DNA from: Planctomycetota bacterium
GTDB taxonomy: Bacteria > Planctomycetota > Phycisphaerae > FEN-1346
Length of the DNA stretch: 37,231 nt
Direction of reading: 5' to 3'
Assembly (NCBI GenBank): GCA_030602705.1
Contig: JAUVZF010000038.1
Coordinates: forward strand, 1-37,231
Made by a program: the position numbers and the translations under genes. The notes under the pieces were generated by a model, which did not search any database, had not been told where the DNA came from, and was given only the letters and a program-made list of their open reading frames with translations. Shown piece by piece: positions 1-8,795 of this stretch (position 1 is its first letter; every line of letters begins with the position of its first letter).

Positions 1-762
1 CTGATCTCCGGGCCGTGCGTCATCGAGTCGGAGGACCTCTGCCGCCGCGTCGCAGAGCACATGAAAGAGGTGACCGAGCGGCTCGGGATTCCGTACATCT
101 TCAAGGCGTCGTACGACAAGGCGAACCGCACAAGCGGCGCCTCGTTCCGCGGTCCGGGATGGGACGAGGGGCTGATGATCCTCAACGGCCTCCGCCAGGA
201 CGTCGGTGTGCCGATCCTGAGCGACGTCCACGGCGTCCAGGAGGCCCGGAAGGCCGGCGGCGTGCTCGACTGCCTCCAGGTGCCCGCGTTTCTCTGCCGC
301 CAGACCGACATCGTGCAGGCGGCGGCCAAATGGGGCAACGCGGTGAACCTGAAGAAGGGCCAGTTCCTCGCGCCGTGGGACATGAAACACGTCGTCGCCA
401 AGGCCGAGGAAGCGGGCGCCACGAACATCCTGGTGACCGAACGCGGCACGAGTTTCGGCTACAACCGCCTGGTCTCCGACATGGCGGGCCTGCCGGCGCT
501 CGCAGAATTGGGGCGCCCCGTGGTATTCGACGCCACGCACAGCGCCCAGCAGCCGGGTGGGCTCGGCGCCGTCACGGGCGGCAGCCGCGAGACGGCTGCC
601 CTGCTCGCGAAGGCGGCCGTCGCGGCCGGGGCCGACGGACTGTTTCTCGAAGTTCACCCCGACCCCGACAACGCCAAATCCGACGGTCCCAATTCCATCG
701 CCCTCTCGGACGTCGAAGCGCTGCTGGAGACCTGTTTGGCGATCAGGGCGGCGGTGGGCTGA
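1..762 (+). CDS. kdsA: 3-deoxy-8-phosphooctulonate (KDO8P) synthase, 5' end cut off by the window
   Basis: KDO8P synthase condenses phosphoenolpyruvate with D-arabinose 5-phosphate in the cytoplasm to make the KDO precursor of lipopolysaccharide. The visible 253 codons open in frame with the family's GPCVIES motif and continue with YDKANRTS, the QPGG loop and FLEVHPDPDNAKSDGP near the C terminus. The family is about 270-285 residues, so roughly 20-30 N-terminal residues lie before base 1. The cysteine in GPCVIES, together with the later His (DATHS), Glu (FLEVHP) and Asp (KSDGP), fits the metal-dependent class of the enzyme; E. coli, of the metal-independent class, has Asn at the Cys position. 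A KDO pathway implies an LPS-bearing outer membrane. The stop is TGA at 760-762. No gene of the same pathway follows. Confidence 0.93.
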   Translation: MISGPCVIESEDLCRRVAEHMKEVTERLGIPYIFKASYDKANRTSGASFRGPGWDEGLMILNGLRQDVGVPILSDVHGVQEARKAGGVLDCLQVPAFLCRQTDIVQAAAKWGNAVNLKKGQFLAPWDMKHVVAKAEEAGATNILVTERGTSFGYNRLVSDMAGLPALAELGRPVVFDATHSAQQPGGLGAVTGGSRETAALLAKAAVAAGADGLFLEVHPDPDNAKSDGPNSIALSDVEALLETCLAIRAAVG

Positions 763-866
763 CGCCAGTTGTGTACCGGGCAAGAGCACGGCCGGACAAG
801 CCTGCCCTGAGCCTGCCGAATGGGACCGGCCGTGGCACCATGTCATAACAGAGGCGCTAGCGACCG

Positions 867-1376
867 TCACCGCAGCGGCTTGTGCCCGAAGCGGCGGCGG
901 ATGCGGTTGGCGGCTGCCAGGAGGTGGGAATCGAGCGAGAGAAACTTCGTGACGGACGCCGTCGAGACACCCAGACGCTTGGCCGCCTCGCTCACCTTCC
1001 CGCAGTCGGCTGCGAGGCGGTCCAGGATTTCGGCGGCGGCCACGAGGTAGGCGGAACTCCTGCGGCTCGCGCGCGGCCAGGCAGGATCGGCCAGAACGGT
1101 CCGCAGCGCGTCTGACGGCGTGCGGACCTTTTCGCGAACCTCCAGCGCGATGGCCTTGCGGAGCCGTTTGATCGCCCGTCGGCGGTTCTCGTGCTGGCTG
1201 CGGCGTTCGGTCGCCGTGACGACCACGCCCGTCGGCTTATGCGTCAGACGGACCGCCGAGTCGCGCTTGTTGCGATGCTGCCCGCCGGGGCCGGAGGCGC
1301 GGTAGGTCTCGACCGTGCACGCGGCAAGGAGTTTCTCGTCGGGCTGAGTCAGGTACGTGTTGCGCTGGTTTGCCAT
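867..1376 (-). CDS. stand-alone release-factor-like GGQ-domain protein with a C-terminal helix-turn-helix-like tail
   Basis: This 169-residue protein has the peptidyl-tRNA hydrolysis domain of class I release factors: [10 protein letters not shown] at about residues 28-37, with GGQ at 31-33, then a basic segment. It has no codon-recognition domain, so it resembles ribosome-rescue factors of the ArfB/YaeJ or PrfH type rather than RF1 or RF2. After about residue 85 it differs from ArfB: instead of a short basic tail there is a helical region of about 80 residues, in which [19 protein letters not shown] looks like a helix-turn-helix, and the end is basic ([12 protein letters not shown]). A role in freeing stalled ribosomes is inferred from the GGQ domain only. 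It is transcribed convergently to kdsA and divergently from mutS2 and has no operon partner. Confidence 0.82.
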   Translation of the reverse strand: MANQRNTYLTQPDEKLLAACTVETYRASGPGGQHRNKRDSAVRLTHKPTGVVVTATERRSQHENRRRAIKRLRKAIALEVREKVRTPSDALRTVLADPAWPRASRRSSAYLVAAAEILDRLAADCGKVSEAAKRLGVSTASVTKFLSLDSHLLAAANRIRRRFGHKPLR

Positions 1377-1471
1377 GAGCGTGTGTTAACCGCAGGGGTT
1401 GTCCCAGTACGGATCCCAGTACGGACTCGTATAGGCCCGGCGCGTTGGGCCTTACTCGGCGAAAAAGGACG

Positions 1472-1499
1472 TTGCCCCACTTCCTCGGCGGCGTATTAT
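1472..1499 (+). promoter_or_regulatory. putative sigma70-type promoter of mutS2
   Basis: TTGCCC (1472-1477) and TATTAT (1494-1499) are separated by 16 bp, 57 bp before the mutS2 ATG. An AAGGA ribosome-binding site lies just before that ATG. The match is by eye only. Confidence 0.4.
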
Positions 1500-1555
1500 A
1501 GCACCGCGCGGCCGGCCCACAATGGATTGCCGCCGCTGGAGCAGAGCAAGGACCC

Positions 1556-3931
1556 ATGGACGCGCACACGCTTGAGCGCCTGGAGTTCGAGAAGGTCCTC
1601 GACCGGATTGCGGCCCTTTGTGTGCTCACGCTCGGCGCCGAGTGCACGCGGGCGCTGCGTCCGATGGACGACCTGGCGCGCATCGAGACGCGGTCGCAGC
1701 GGATTGCCGAGGGCGCGGCCATCGTCGCGGCCGGCCACGACTTCTCGGTCGAGCGTTTCGACGACCCCGGCGCCCTGCTGGACCGGGCGGGGATCGAAGG
1801 CATGGCGCTGCGGCCGGACGAACTTCAGACCGTGGCGGCCATCCTGAGAAACGCGCGCGACCTCCAGAAGGCGCTCAGCCGCATGGCCGCGGCGCCGTCG
1901 CTCGCGAAACTCTCGTCCGACCTCGCGCCGAATCCCGACCTCCTCAAAGAGATCGACCGGTGCATCGAGCCCGACGGCACGATCGCCGACGACGCATCGC
2001 CGGAACTCAAACGCGTCCGCCGCGAGATGGCCGCACTCCAGAACCGCATCCGCACGCGGCTCGAAGCGCTTATCGCCGACGCGGACGTCCAGCCGCTGCT
2101 GACGGGCGATTACGTCACGCAGCGAAACGGCCGCAACGTCGTCCCCGTCCTCGCCACGCAGTCGGGCCAGGTGCCGGGCATCATTCACGACCGCTCCGAT
2201 ACGGGGCACACGGTTTTCGTTGAGCCCACCTTCGCCGTCGAGATGGGCAACGACCTGCGGTGCCTCGCCTCCGACGAAGAGCGTGAGGTCCAGCGCATCC
2301 TCCGGCAACTGACCGACGGCGTCCGTGCGCACCTTGAACCGCTGCGGCTGACGGTCCGGACGCTTGTGCAGTTCGACGTTATCCGCGCGTGCGCGCGGTA
2401 CGCCGCCGCCCGGAAGATGACGCGGCCGGCCTTCTCAACGGACGGCGTGCTGAATATCGTCGGCGGTCGGCACCCGATCCTGGAGGACACGCTCGCGTCG
2501 AGCGGCGAGAAGGTCGTGCCGCTCGATTTCACCCTCGGCGGCCCCGTCCGGACGATCGCCATCACGGGCGCGAACGCGGGCGGCAAGACGGTCGCCCTGA
2601 AGACGATCGGCCTGGTGTGCCTGATGGCCCAGACCGGCCTGATGGCGCCGGTCGAGGAGCGTTCAACGTTCGTGCCGCTGCGCGAGGTGCTCGTCGATAT
2701 CGGCGACGAGCAGAGCATCGAGGCGAACCTCTCGACCTTCTCCGGTCACATCCGACACATTCGCGAGATCCTGAAGACCGCCGACAACGAGACACTCGTC
2801 CTGCTGGACGAGATCGGCGCGGGCACCGACCCCGTTGAGGGCGGCGCGCTGGCCTGTGCCATCATCAAGGCGCTGCACCAGCGCGGGGCGAACGCTGTCG
2901 TCACGACGCACCTCGGGCAGGTCAAAGGGTTCGTCCACGAGCAGGACGGCATGGAGAACGCCGCCGTCCAGTTCGACCCCGATACGCTGAGCCCCACGTA
3001 CGAGTTGATCGTCGGCCGCCCGGGGGCCAGTCACGCCCTGCTTATCGCCGAACGATACGGCCTGCCCGCCGAAGTCCTCTCGAGCGCCGAGCAACTCCTC
3101 GATTCCGACGCCATCGAGATGGAGGGCCTGCTTGCGCGCCTCACGGCATCGCTCAAGAAGGCCGAGGCCGACGCCCGCAAGGCCAAGCGCGAACGGGCCG
3201 AGGCCGAGAAGGCCCGGAAGGACCTGGCCGGGCAACTGGCGGACCTCAAGAAAGAGCGGAAGGAATCGCTGCGCCGCGCGGTGGCCGAGGCCCAGGGCCT
3301 CGTGGAGAACACGCGCCGCGAGATGCAGCAGGCACTCGACGAGGCCCGCCGCGCGGGCGCCGACGCCGCCGCCACAACCCACCTCCGCCGCCAGGTCGAG
3401 GCCAAGCGCGACCGGTTCAAGAAGAAGTCCCGCGAACTCGCACCCCGGCGGCGGCCGCCGCTGCCGCTTGAGACGATCCGCGCCGGAGACACCGTGTGGA
3501 TCGAAACGATGCAGCGGCACGCGACCGTGAGCCGCATCGACCGGCGGCGGCGCAAGGTGACGCTCGACGCCGGGGGACTCGAGATCGAGGCCGACGCTTC
3601 CACAATCCGCAAGGCCGACCGCGAGGACAAGGTCGAAGCGGCGCCCGAGCGGGAAGGACGGACGGTTGTAGAGGGCTCTCGGGCGGCCGTCGCCCCGGAA
3701 CTCAACATGCGAGGCATGCGCGTTGATGAGGCCCTGCGGGCGCTGGAGCAGTATCTGAACGAGGCGTGCGTCGCCGACCTGGGCTCCGTCCGCATCATCC
3801 ACGGCCACGGCACGGGGGCGCTGCGGGAAATGGTGCAGCGGGAACTGAAAGAACACCCGCTCGTCGAGTCGTTCCGCTACGGCGAGTGGGGCGAGGGGGG
3901 GCGCGGCGTGACCGTCGCGCTCCTGAAGTAG
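1556..3931 (+). CDS. mutS2: MutS2 family ATPase with Smr domain
   Basis: A 791-residue protein with the full MutS2 layout. The MutS-type core and clamp occupy roughly residues 1-320. The ATPase follows, with Walker A GANAGGKT at about 338-345 and Walker B LVLLDEIGAGTDP at about 411-424. A long charged coiled-coil lies at about 520-640, rich in Lys, Glu, Ala and Arg. The C terminus is an Smr domain from about 712, with LNMRGMRVDEAL and the IIHGHGTGAL signature. MutS2 proteins bind branched DNA and suppress homologous recombination; in some bacteria they also act on collided ribosomes through the Smr domain. They lack the mismatch-reading N-terminal domain of MutS. Length is normal for the family. 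The ATG is supported by AAGGA six bases upstream. Confidence 0.95.
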   Translation: MDAHTLERLEFEKVLDRIAALCVLTLGAECTRALRPMDDLARIETRSQRIAEGAAIVAAGHDFSVERFDDPGALLDRAGIEGMALRPDELQTVAAILRNARDLQKALSRMAAAPSLAKLSSDLAPNPDLLKEIDRCIEPDGTIADDASPELKRVRREMAALQNRIRTRLEALIADADVQPLLTGDYVTQRNGRNVVPVLATQSGQVPGIIHDRSDTGHTVFVEPTFAVEMGNDLRCLASDEEREVQRILRQLTDGVRAHLEPLRLTVRTLVQFDVIRACARYAAARKMTRPAFSTDGVLNIVGGRHPILEDTLASSGEKVVPLDFTLGGPVRTIAITGANAGGKTVALKTIGLVCLMAQTGLMAPVEERSTFVPLREVLVDIGDEQSIEANLSTFSGHIRHIREILKTADNETLVLLDEIGAGTDPVEGGALACAIIKALHQRGANAVVTTHLGQVKGFVHEQDGMENAAVQFDPDTLSPTYELIVGRPGASHALLIAERYGLPAEVLSSAEQLLDSDAIEMEGLLARLTASLKKAEADARKAKRERAEAEKARKDLAGQLADLKKERKESLRRAVAEAQGLVENTRREMQQALDEARRAGADAAATTHLRRQVEAKRDRFKKKSRELAPRRRPPLPLETIRAGDTVWIETMQRHATVSRIDRRRRKVTLDAGGLEIEADASTIRKADREDKVEAAPEREGRTVVEGSRAAVAPELNMRGMRVDEALRALEQYLNEACVADLGSVRIIHGHGTGALREMVQRELKEHPLVESFRYGEWGEGGRGVTVALLK

Positions 3932-3991
3932 GCCGGGGCACACCACTGTCGGTGCCTCGGAATGGTTAGGGCAAACCGAAAGGAGACCAGG

Positions 3992-4459
3992 ATGAGAGCC
4001 GCATGGGTGAGCGTTTGCATTCTCTTGCTTCCGAGCATGGCGTTGGCTGATGCCTTGGCAAACGGCGCTTTCGTCCTCGAAAGGACCGCCTACCAGAAAC
4101 TCGTCGAAAAGGCGGGAGGCAGCGACAAGGTCAAGCCGGAAGACTTTTTGAAAACAAGAGTCTGTATGCTGGTGTTCAAGGACTATGGCTCAAAGGAGTT
4201 CAGGGTCGGCGACCAACGATTCCGGATCCATGTGGCTCGGAAGGAGCGCCGGGTGATTTACAGCATCTTCCGCATCATCAAAAAGAGCCCGGAGCTGGGG
4301 AGCGCCTCCCCGCCGCCAACTGGTAACCCGCCCGCGAAAGAAACCTACGAGACCCTTGAGTGTGTGGGAGAACTCACCCAGAGCAACATTCCCAAGAAGG
4401 ACTGGGAAAAGGACACCTTCGTGGTTCTCTGGAACGTGGGCAACTACCTGCCCAGTTAG
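3992..4459 (+). CDS. small secreted protein of unknown function
   Basis: I do not recognise this 155-residue protein. The start at 3992 is chosen over an in-frame ATG at 3962 because AAGGAGA lies seven bases before it and because the product then begins with a clean signal peptide: Met-Arg, a hydrophobic stretch (VCILLLPSMALA) and likely cleavage after Ala at about residue 20. The mature part is basic and hydrophilic, with a proline-rich patch (SASPPPTGNPP) near residue 112, and shows no repeats, no cysteine pairs and no catalytic motif I can name. It lies 60 bp after mutS2 and could be co-transcribed with it. Its base composition is noticeably less GC-rich than mutS2, which may mean weaker codon selection or later acquisition. 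Confidence 0.7.
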   Translation: MRAAWVSVCILLLPSMALADALANGAFVLERTAYQKLVEKAGGSDKVKPEDFLKTRVCMLVFKDYGSKEFRVGDQRFRIHVARKERRVIYSIFRIIKKSPELGSASPPPTGNPPAKETYETLECVGELTQSNIPKKDWEKDTFVVLWNVGNYLPS

Positions 4460-4482
4460 GCGTCTGGCAAGCATGGCCCGGC

Positions 4483-5058
4483 CTACAAGTCAAGGATGAT
4501 CTCGTCCAGCGGGCGCTTGGGCACGTGGTGGACGTCCTGGGCGTCGCGGTAATAGTCCACGCCGGCGCCCGCTTTCATCTCCTCCAGAACGCACTTCTCG
4601 GCCGGGACGCCGAGCGCGACGACGAGAAGAATCTCGCAGCGGTCGGGAATGTTGAAATCCTGCCGGATGCCCTCACGGTTGATGGCGCCCAACATGCATC
4701 CGCCCAGGCCGCGTTCTGTCGCCGCCAGGAGCATCGACTGGGCCGCAATGCCGTGGTCGCAACCGGGGTCCTTGGCGATCTCGGTATCGCAGAGGATGAT
4801 GACATAGGCGGCCGGCCGCTCGCCCTCGGCCGGACCGGGCCAGTCCTTGAGCGCCCCCGCCCAGGCCAAGTGCGCGAACAGCCGCGCGCAGCCGTCCGGA
4901 TCGTTGATCAGCACGTACTTGAGCGGCTGGCGGTTCGCCGCGCTCGGCGTCCGCCGCGCGATGTCAACCAGGTCGCGGAGCGTATCGGCGCCGACGGCCT
5001 TCGACTGGTCATAGCGACGGTACGAGCGGTTCCTGACAATCAGTTGCTCGAAGTTCAT
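4483..5058 (-). CDS. nitroreductase family flavoprotein
   Basis: A 191-residue member of the FMN-dependent nitroreductase superfamily, which uses NAD(P)H to reduce nitro compounds, quinones or flavins. Family signatures are the N-terminal FMN phosphate-binding RSYRRYDQSK, the following ARRTPSAANRQPLKYV, and the central DHGIAAQSMLLAATERGLGG, a helix and glycine-rich turn. The start at 5058 (MNFEQL) is chosen because GAGGAG lies about ten bases upstream; longer in-frame extensions add sequence unlike the family. Length is normal for the small subgroup. The gene is convergent with the small secreted protein gene and divergent from topA. The physiological substrate cannot be told. Confidence 0.9.
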   Translation of the reverse strand: MNFEQLIVRNRSYRRYDQSKAVGADTLRDLVDIARRTPSAANRQPLKYVLINDPDGCARLFAHLAWAGALKDWPGPAEGERPAAYVIILCDTEIAKDPGCDHGIAAQSMLLAATERGLGGCMLGAINREGIRQDFNIPDRCEILLVVALGVPAEKCVLEEMKAGAGVDYYRDAQDVHHVPKRPLDEIILDL

Positions 5059-5239
5059 ACGTGGCATCTCCTCGTCGTTCTTCTCTTGGGTCGCGTGCTT
5101 GCCTGAAGCATAACGTCCGGCGGCGGCCGAGGGCAAGCCTTCAACGGCGCGCGCGAAAATGGCCTGTATCTTGACAACCGTCCATGACGACAGTATTAGG
5201 GCAACCTGCAGCGGGGTCCCCGAGCGAGGAACGCATCGA

Positions 5240-7756
5240 TTGGCAAAGAACATCGTCATTGTTGAAAGTCCTGCCAAGGCCAGAACGATCGAGCGCTATC
5301 TCGGCGCGGGTTACCGCGTTGCGGCGTCGCTGGGCCACGTGCGCGACCTGCCGCAGCGCGAACTCGGCGTGGACATCGAACACGACTTCGAGCCCACCTA
5401 CACGGTCCTGAGCAGCAAGAAGAAGGTGCTGGCGAACCTCAAGAAAGCGGTCGCCGCCGCGGCCGACGTCTTCATGGCCACCGACCTCGACCGCGAAGGC
5501 GAGGCCATTGCCTGGCACCTGTGTCAGGCGCTCGGCCTCGACCCGAACAACGTCCGCCGCGTCACGTTCAACGAGATCACCAAGTCGGCCATCACGGAGG
5601 CGTTCGCGCATCCCGGCCACATCAACATGGACAAGGTGTCGGCCCAGGAGGCGCGGCGAATCCTGGACCGCCTGGTCGGTTACAAACTCAGCCCGCTGCT
5701 CTGGAAGAAGGTGGCCAAGGGGCTCTCGGCCGGGCGGGTACAGAGCGTGGCGGTGCGGCTGGTGGTGGAGCGCGAACGCGAGATCCGGGCGTTCGTGCCC
5801 GAAGAGTCGTGGCGCATCACCGCCCACCTCAGCCGCACGGGCGACGAGCAGACCTTCAAGGCCACGCTCGCCGAAGTCAACCGCACCAAGTTCGCCGCCA
5901 CCGCAGAGGCCCAGGCCAGATCTGTCGGCGACGCCATGCGGGCCGCCGCATACAGCGTCCGGTCGGTCGAGAAGCGCCGGGCCAAGGATTGGCCGCTGCC
6001 GCCGTTCATCACGAGCCAGTTGCAGCGGGCTGCCAGCACGGTGCTCGGCTTCAGCGCCAAGAAGACGATGACGCTTGCCCAGCGGCTGTACCATGGCGTG
6101 CAACTCGGGGCGGAAGGGTCGGTAGCGCTCATCACGTACATGCGGACCGATTCGCACCGCGTCGCTCCGACCGCCCAGGCTGCGGCACGGGAACTCATTC
6201 AGGCGAGTTTCGGCGCCGACTATCTGCCGGACAAGCCGCCCGTGTACCGTTCACGAGGCCGCGCGCAGGAGGCCCACGAGGCCATCCGCCCGACCGACGT
6301 CGCCCGCACGCCCGAATCCGTCAAGCCGCACGTCGGACGCGACGAGGCACGTCTGTACGAACTCATCTGGAAACGGTTCGTCGCCAGCCAGATGAAACCG
6401 GCCCTGTGGGACGTGACGGACGTTGAGGTCGAGGCGGCGGCCGACGCGATGACCGGCCTGCTGAAGGCGCGCGGACGGACGCTCGTCTTCGACGGCCATA
6501 CGAAGGTCGCCGGCGTCCGCGCGGGCAAGGACGAGCAGCAACTGCCGGCCCTTGAGGAAGGCGAGCCGCTCGAACTCAAGGACCTGGACCTCGATCAACT
6601 TTTCACCCAGCCGCCGTCGCGGTACACCGAAGCAACCCTGGTCCGCAAACTCGAGGAACTCGGCATCGGCCGCCCCAGCACCTACGCCGCGATCATCTCG
6701 ACGATCCAGGATCGCGGCTACGCCGAGCAGAAAAAGAACCTCTTCCTTCGCTGCGAGAACTACCCCACGTGCCGGTACACCGTGCCCTGCAACCTTTACG
6801 GCAAGCCCGTCGGCCCGCCTATCCAGGACTCGACGTGCAACACCTGCAAGGGGACGATGAGCCTGAAGGAAGGCAAGCGGTGCTTCTTCGCCACCGACCT
6901 GGGAGAGGTGGTGACCGACAAACTCGTCCGCCATTTCCCCAAGATCATGGACGCCAAGTTCACCGGCCACATGGAGGACGAACTCGACCAGGTCGAGGAG
7001 GCCAAGATACCCTGGCTCCAGGTTGTCCGCGAGTTCTGGGGTCCCTTCTCGGTCGCACTCAAGGCGGCGAGTGAAAACATGGAGAGCGCGAAAAACGGAA
7101 CCGTCGATGATGCCGGCCCCTGCCCCGACTGCGGCGCCCCGCTGGTCAAGCGATGGTCGAAGCGCGGGCCGTTCCTCGGATGCAGCACCTATCCGGAGTG
7201 CAAGTACACGCGCGATCTGAACGGAAACGACCGGCCGAAACCCAAGCCCACCGAGCATGTGTGCGAGGAGTGCGGCGGGGCGATGCTGCTGCGCCTCAAC
7301 CGTCGCGGCCAGCCGTTTCTGGGGTGCGAGAACTACCCCAAGTGCAAGAACACCCTGCCCTGCGACGCCGACGGCAACCCCGTCAAGGACAAGCCCACAG
7401 GCGAGGTGTGCGAGAAGTGCGGCGCGCCGATGGTCGTCAAGAGCGGACGCCGCGGACGGTTCATGGCGTGTTCGGCCTTTCCGAAGTGCCGCAACACCAA
7501 GCCCCTGCCCAAGGACAAGACCGCCGACGGCAAGGCTGCCGCCAAATCCGCCGGCACGTCCGCCCGAAAGGCCCCCGCCGGCCGCAAGTCGAAGGCCATC
7601 ACCACCGACCGCGACTGTCCGGACTGCGGGGCGAAACTCGTCATCCGCACCGGCCGGCGCGGCTCTTTTCTAGGCTGCTCGGCCTACCCCAAGTGCCGCC
7701 ACACCGAAAACCTGCCGGAAGAACTCAAAGAAACCGACAACGCGGAAGGCGAGTGA
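5240..7756 (+). CDS. topA: DNA topoisomerase I (type IA) with an extra cysteine module inside the core and four C-terminal zinc fingers
   Basis: Relaxes negative supercoils through a 5'-phosphotyrosine link. The TTG at 5240 is chosen as start because it gives the usual (M)AKNIVIVESPAKARTIE opening and has GAGGAA ten bases upstream; the reading frame extends 27 codons further up without family likeness. The Toprim domain occupies the N terminus, with acidic FMATDLDREGEA. The catalytic tyrosine is in ITYMRTDSHR, at about Y300. At about 505-536, directly after the conserved RPSTYAAIISTIQDRGY region, there is an inserted stretch with Cys505, 511, 517, 533 and 536 before the core resumes at FFATDLGEVVTDKL. 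Four C-terminal Cys4 fingers (CPDCG or CEECG type, closing C-x5-C) follow. 838 residues in all. Its stop overlaps the start of the next gene. Confidence 0.95.
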   Translation: MAKNIVIVESPAKARTIERYLGAGYRVAASLGHVRDLPQRELGVDIEHDFEPTYTVLSSKKKVLANLKKAVAAAADVFMATDLDREGEAIAWHLCQALGLDPNNVRRVTFNEITKSAITEAFAHPGHINMDKVSAQEARRILDRLVGYKLSPLLWKKVAKGLSAGRVQSVAVRLVVEREREIRAFVPEESWRITAHLSRTGDEQTFKATLAEVNRTKFAATAEAQARSVGDAMRAAAYSVRSVEKRRAKDWPLPPFITSQLQRAASTVLGFSAKKTMTLAQRLYHGVQLGAEGSVALITYMRTDSHRVAPTAQAAARELIQASFGADYLPDKPPVYRSRGRAQEAHEAIRPTDVARTPESVKPHVGRDEARLYELIWKRFVASQMKPALWDVTDVEVEAAADAMTGLLKARGRTLVFDGHTKVAGVRAGKDEQQLPALEEGEPLELKDLDLDQLFTQPPSRYTEATLVRKLEELGIGRPSTYAAIISTIQDRGYAEQKKNLFLRCENYPTCRYTVPCNLYGKPVGPPIQDSTCNTCKGTMSLKEGKRCFFATDLGEVVTDKLVRHFPKIMDAKFTGHMEDELDQVEEAKIPWLQVVREFWGPFSVALKAASENMESAKNGTVDDAGPCPDCGAPLVKRWSKRGPFLGCSTYPECKYTRDLNGNDRPKPKPTEHVCEECGGAMLLRLNRRGQPFLGCENYPKCKNTLPCDADGNPVKDKPTGEVCEKCGAPMVVKSGRRGRFMACSAFPKCRNTKPLPKDKTADGKAAAKSAGTSARKAPAGRKSKAITTDRDCPDCGAKLVIRTGRRGSFLGCSAYPKCRHTENLPEELKETDNAEGE

Positions 7757-8559
7757 CCTTGCGCATCACCGTCCTCGGCTCGGGAACCAGCCACGGCATA
7801 CCGATGATCGGGTGCCGCTGCGCCGTGTGCACATCGGACGACCCGCGAAACCGCCGCACACGCACCAGCGCAGCCGTGCGGCTGCACGAGCAGACGCTGC
7901 TCATCGACACGGCGCCGGAACTCAGGCTCCAGGCCGTTGAGCACGGCATCGACCGCATCGACGCCGTGGCCTTTACCCACGCCCACGCCGACCACGTCAT
8001 GGGGTTCGACGACCTTCGCCGGTTCGCGGAACTGGCCGAAAAGCCGATACCCGTCTATGCCTCGCCCTCGACGCTCGCGAGCCTCTACCGCCTCTTCGAG
8101 TACGCCCTGACCGACGCCCGGCTGACCGGCTTCGGCATTCCGATCGTCGAGTGGCACGCCCTCTCGGAACCGGTCGAACTCGACGGCCACCGCGTAACGC
8201 CGGTGTCGCTCCAGCACGGCGAGAGCCCCACCACGGGCCTGCGGATCGATGCACCCGACGGGGCGTCGCTGGCGTGGTGCCCGGACTGCTGTGGAATCCC
8301 GGCGGCGTCGGTGGATCTGCTTCGCGGCCTGGACGTGCTCTTTCTCGACGGTCTGCGGCACAAGCCGCATCCCACACACTTCACGGTGGCCGAGGCGGTC
8401 GAGGCCATCCGCAACCTGGCGCCGCGCGAGGCCTGGCTCATTCACATGACGCACGACCTGGACCACGCCGAGACCGAGGCATCTCTGCCGCAATCCGACG
8501 ACGTGCCTGGCGGCATCCACCTGGCCTGCGACGGGCTGGTGGTCGACGTGGCCCGCTGA
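7753..8559 (+). CDS. PhnP-like MBL-fold metallo-hydrolase
   Basis: 268 residues with the metallo-beta-lactamase fold. It starts with the PhnP-family signature GSGTSHGIPMIGC, followed by CAVCTSDDPRNRRTRTS. Metal ligands are visible in THAHADH at 75-81 and in the later HGES, LDGLRHKPHPTH and MTHDLDH segments. PhnP hydrolyses phosphoribosyl 1,2-cyclic phosphate in phosphonate breakdown, but relatives occur widely outside phn operons, as here, so only a phosphodiesterase-type hydrolase is claimed. The GTG start at 7753 overlaps the topA stop by four bases (GTGA), with an AAGG-rich site a few bases upstream, so the pair is probably translationally coupled. A TTG at 7759 is an alternative start. 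Confidence 0.88.
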   Translation: MTLRITVLGSGTSHGIPMIGCRCAVCTSDDPRNRRTRTSAAVRLHEQTLLIDTAPELRLQAVEHGIDRIDAVAFTHAHADHVMGFDDLRRFAELAEKPIPVYASPSTLASLYRLFEYALTDARLTGFGIPIVEWHALSEPVELDGHRVTPVSLQHGESPTTGLRIDAPDGASLAWCPDCCGIPAASVDLLRGLDVLFLDGLRHKPHPTHFTVAEAVEAIRNLAPREAWLIHMTHDLDHAETEASLPQSDDVPGGIHLACDGLVVDVAR

Positions 8560-8626
8560 GGCGTTCCGAACAGCACGCGCCGCGCAAGCGCGGCGGCTAA
8601 CGGCTCAGCCGAGCGCCGCGCGGCCC

Positions 8627-8772
8627 GTACGTGTTTAGCGTCCCACGCGCCGCCAAGAGGGTGGCACGGTCACGCGGCAGTACGCGTGGCCGTGGCTCGC
8701 CCCGCGCCGAGCAGCACACGGTCATCCCGGCGCGCCGGGACGCGTGGCCGTGCCACCCCGCGAAACACGTAC
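8627..8772. repeat. 146-bp palindromic MITE-like element
   Basis: The ends are inverted repeats: GTACGTGTTTAGCG on the left and CGCGAAACACGTAC on the right, 13 of 14 positions complementary. Nested inside are a second arm pair (GGGTGGCACGGTCACGCG at 8659-8676 against CGCGTGGCCGTGCCACCC ending at 8758) and a perfect central palindrome (TCCCGGCGCGCCGGGA). The element sits between two converging genes and has no coding capacity. The outer end sequence recurs at 34858-35021 and the GGGTGGCACGG arm recurs at 31631-31855. It could also fold as a strong bidirectional hairpin between the converging genes. Confidence 0.7.
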
Positions 8773-8795
8773 TACCGGCCATGGCACACCGGCGG

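Noticed and set aside
2663..3946. Long minus-strand open frame opposite mutS2 (and similar ones opposite topA, the HzsA-like gene and nrdJ)
   Set aside because: Antisense shadows produced by high GC in the third codon position; no start signals or family motifs.
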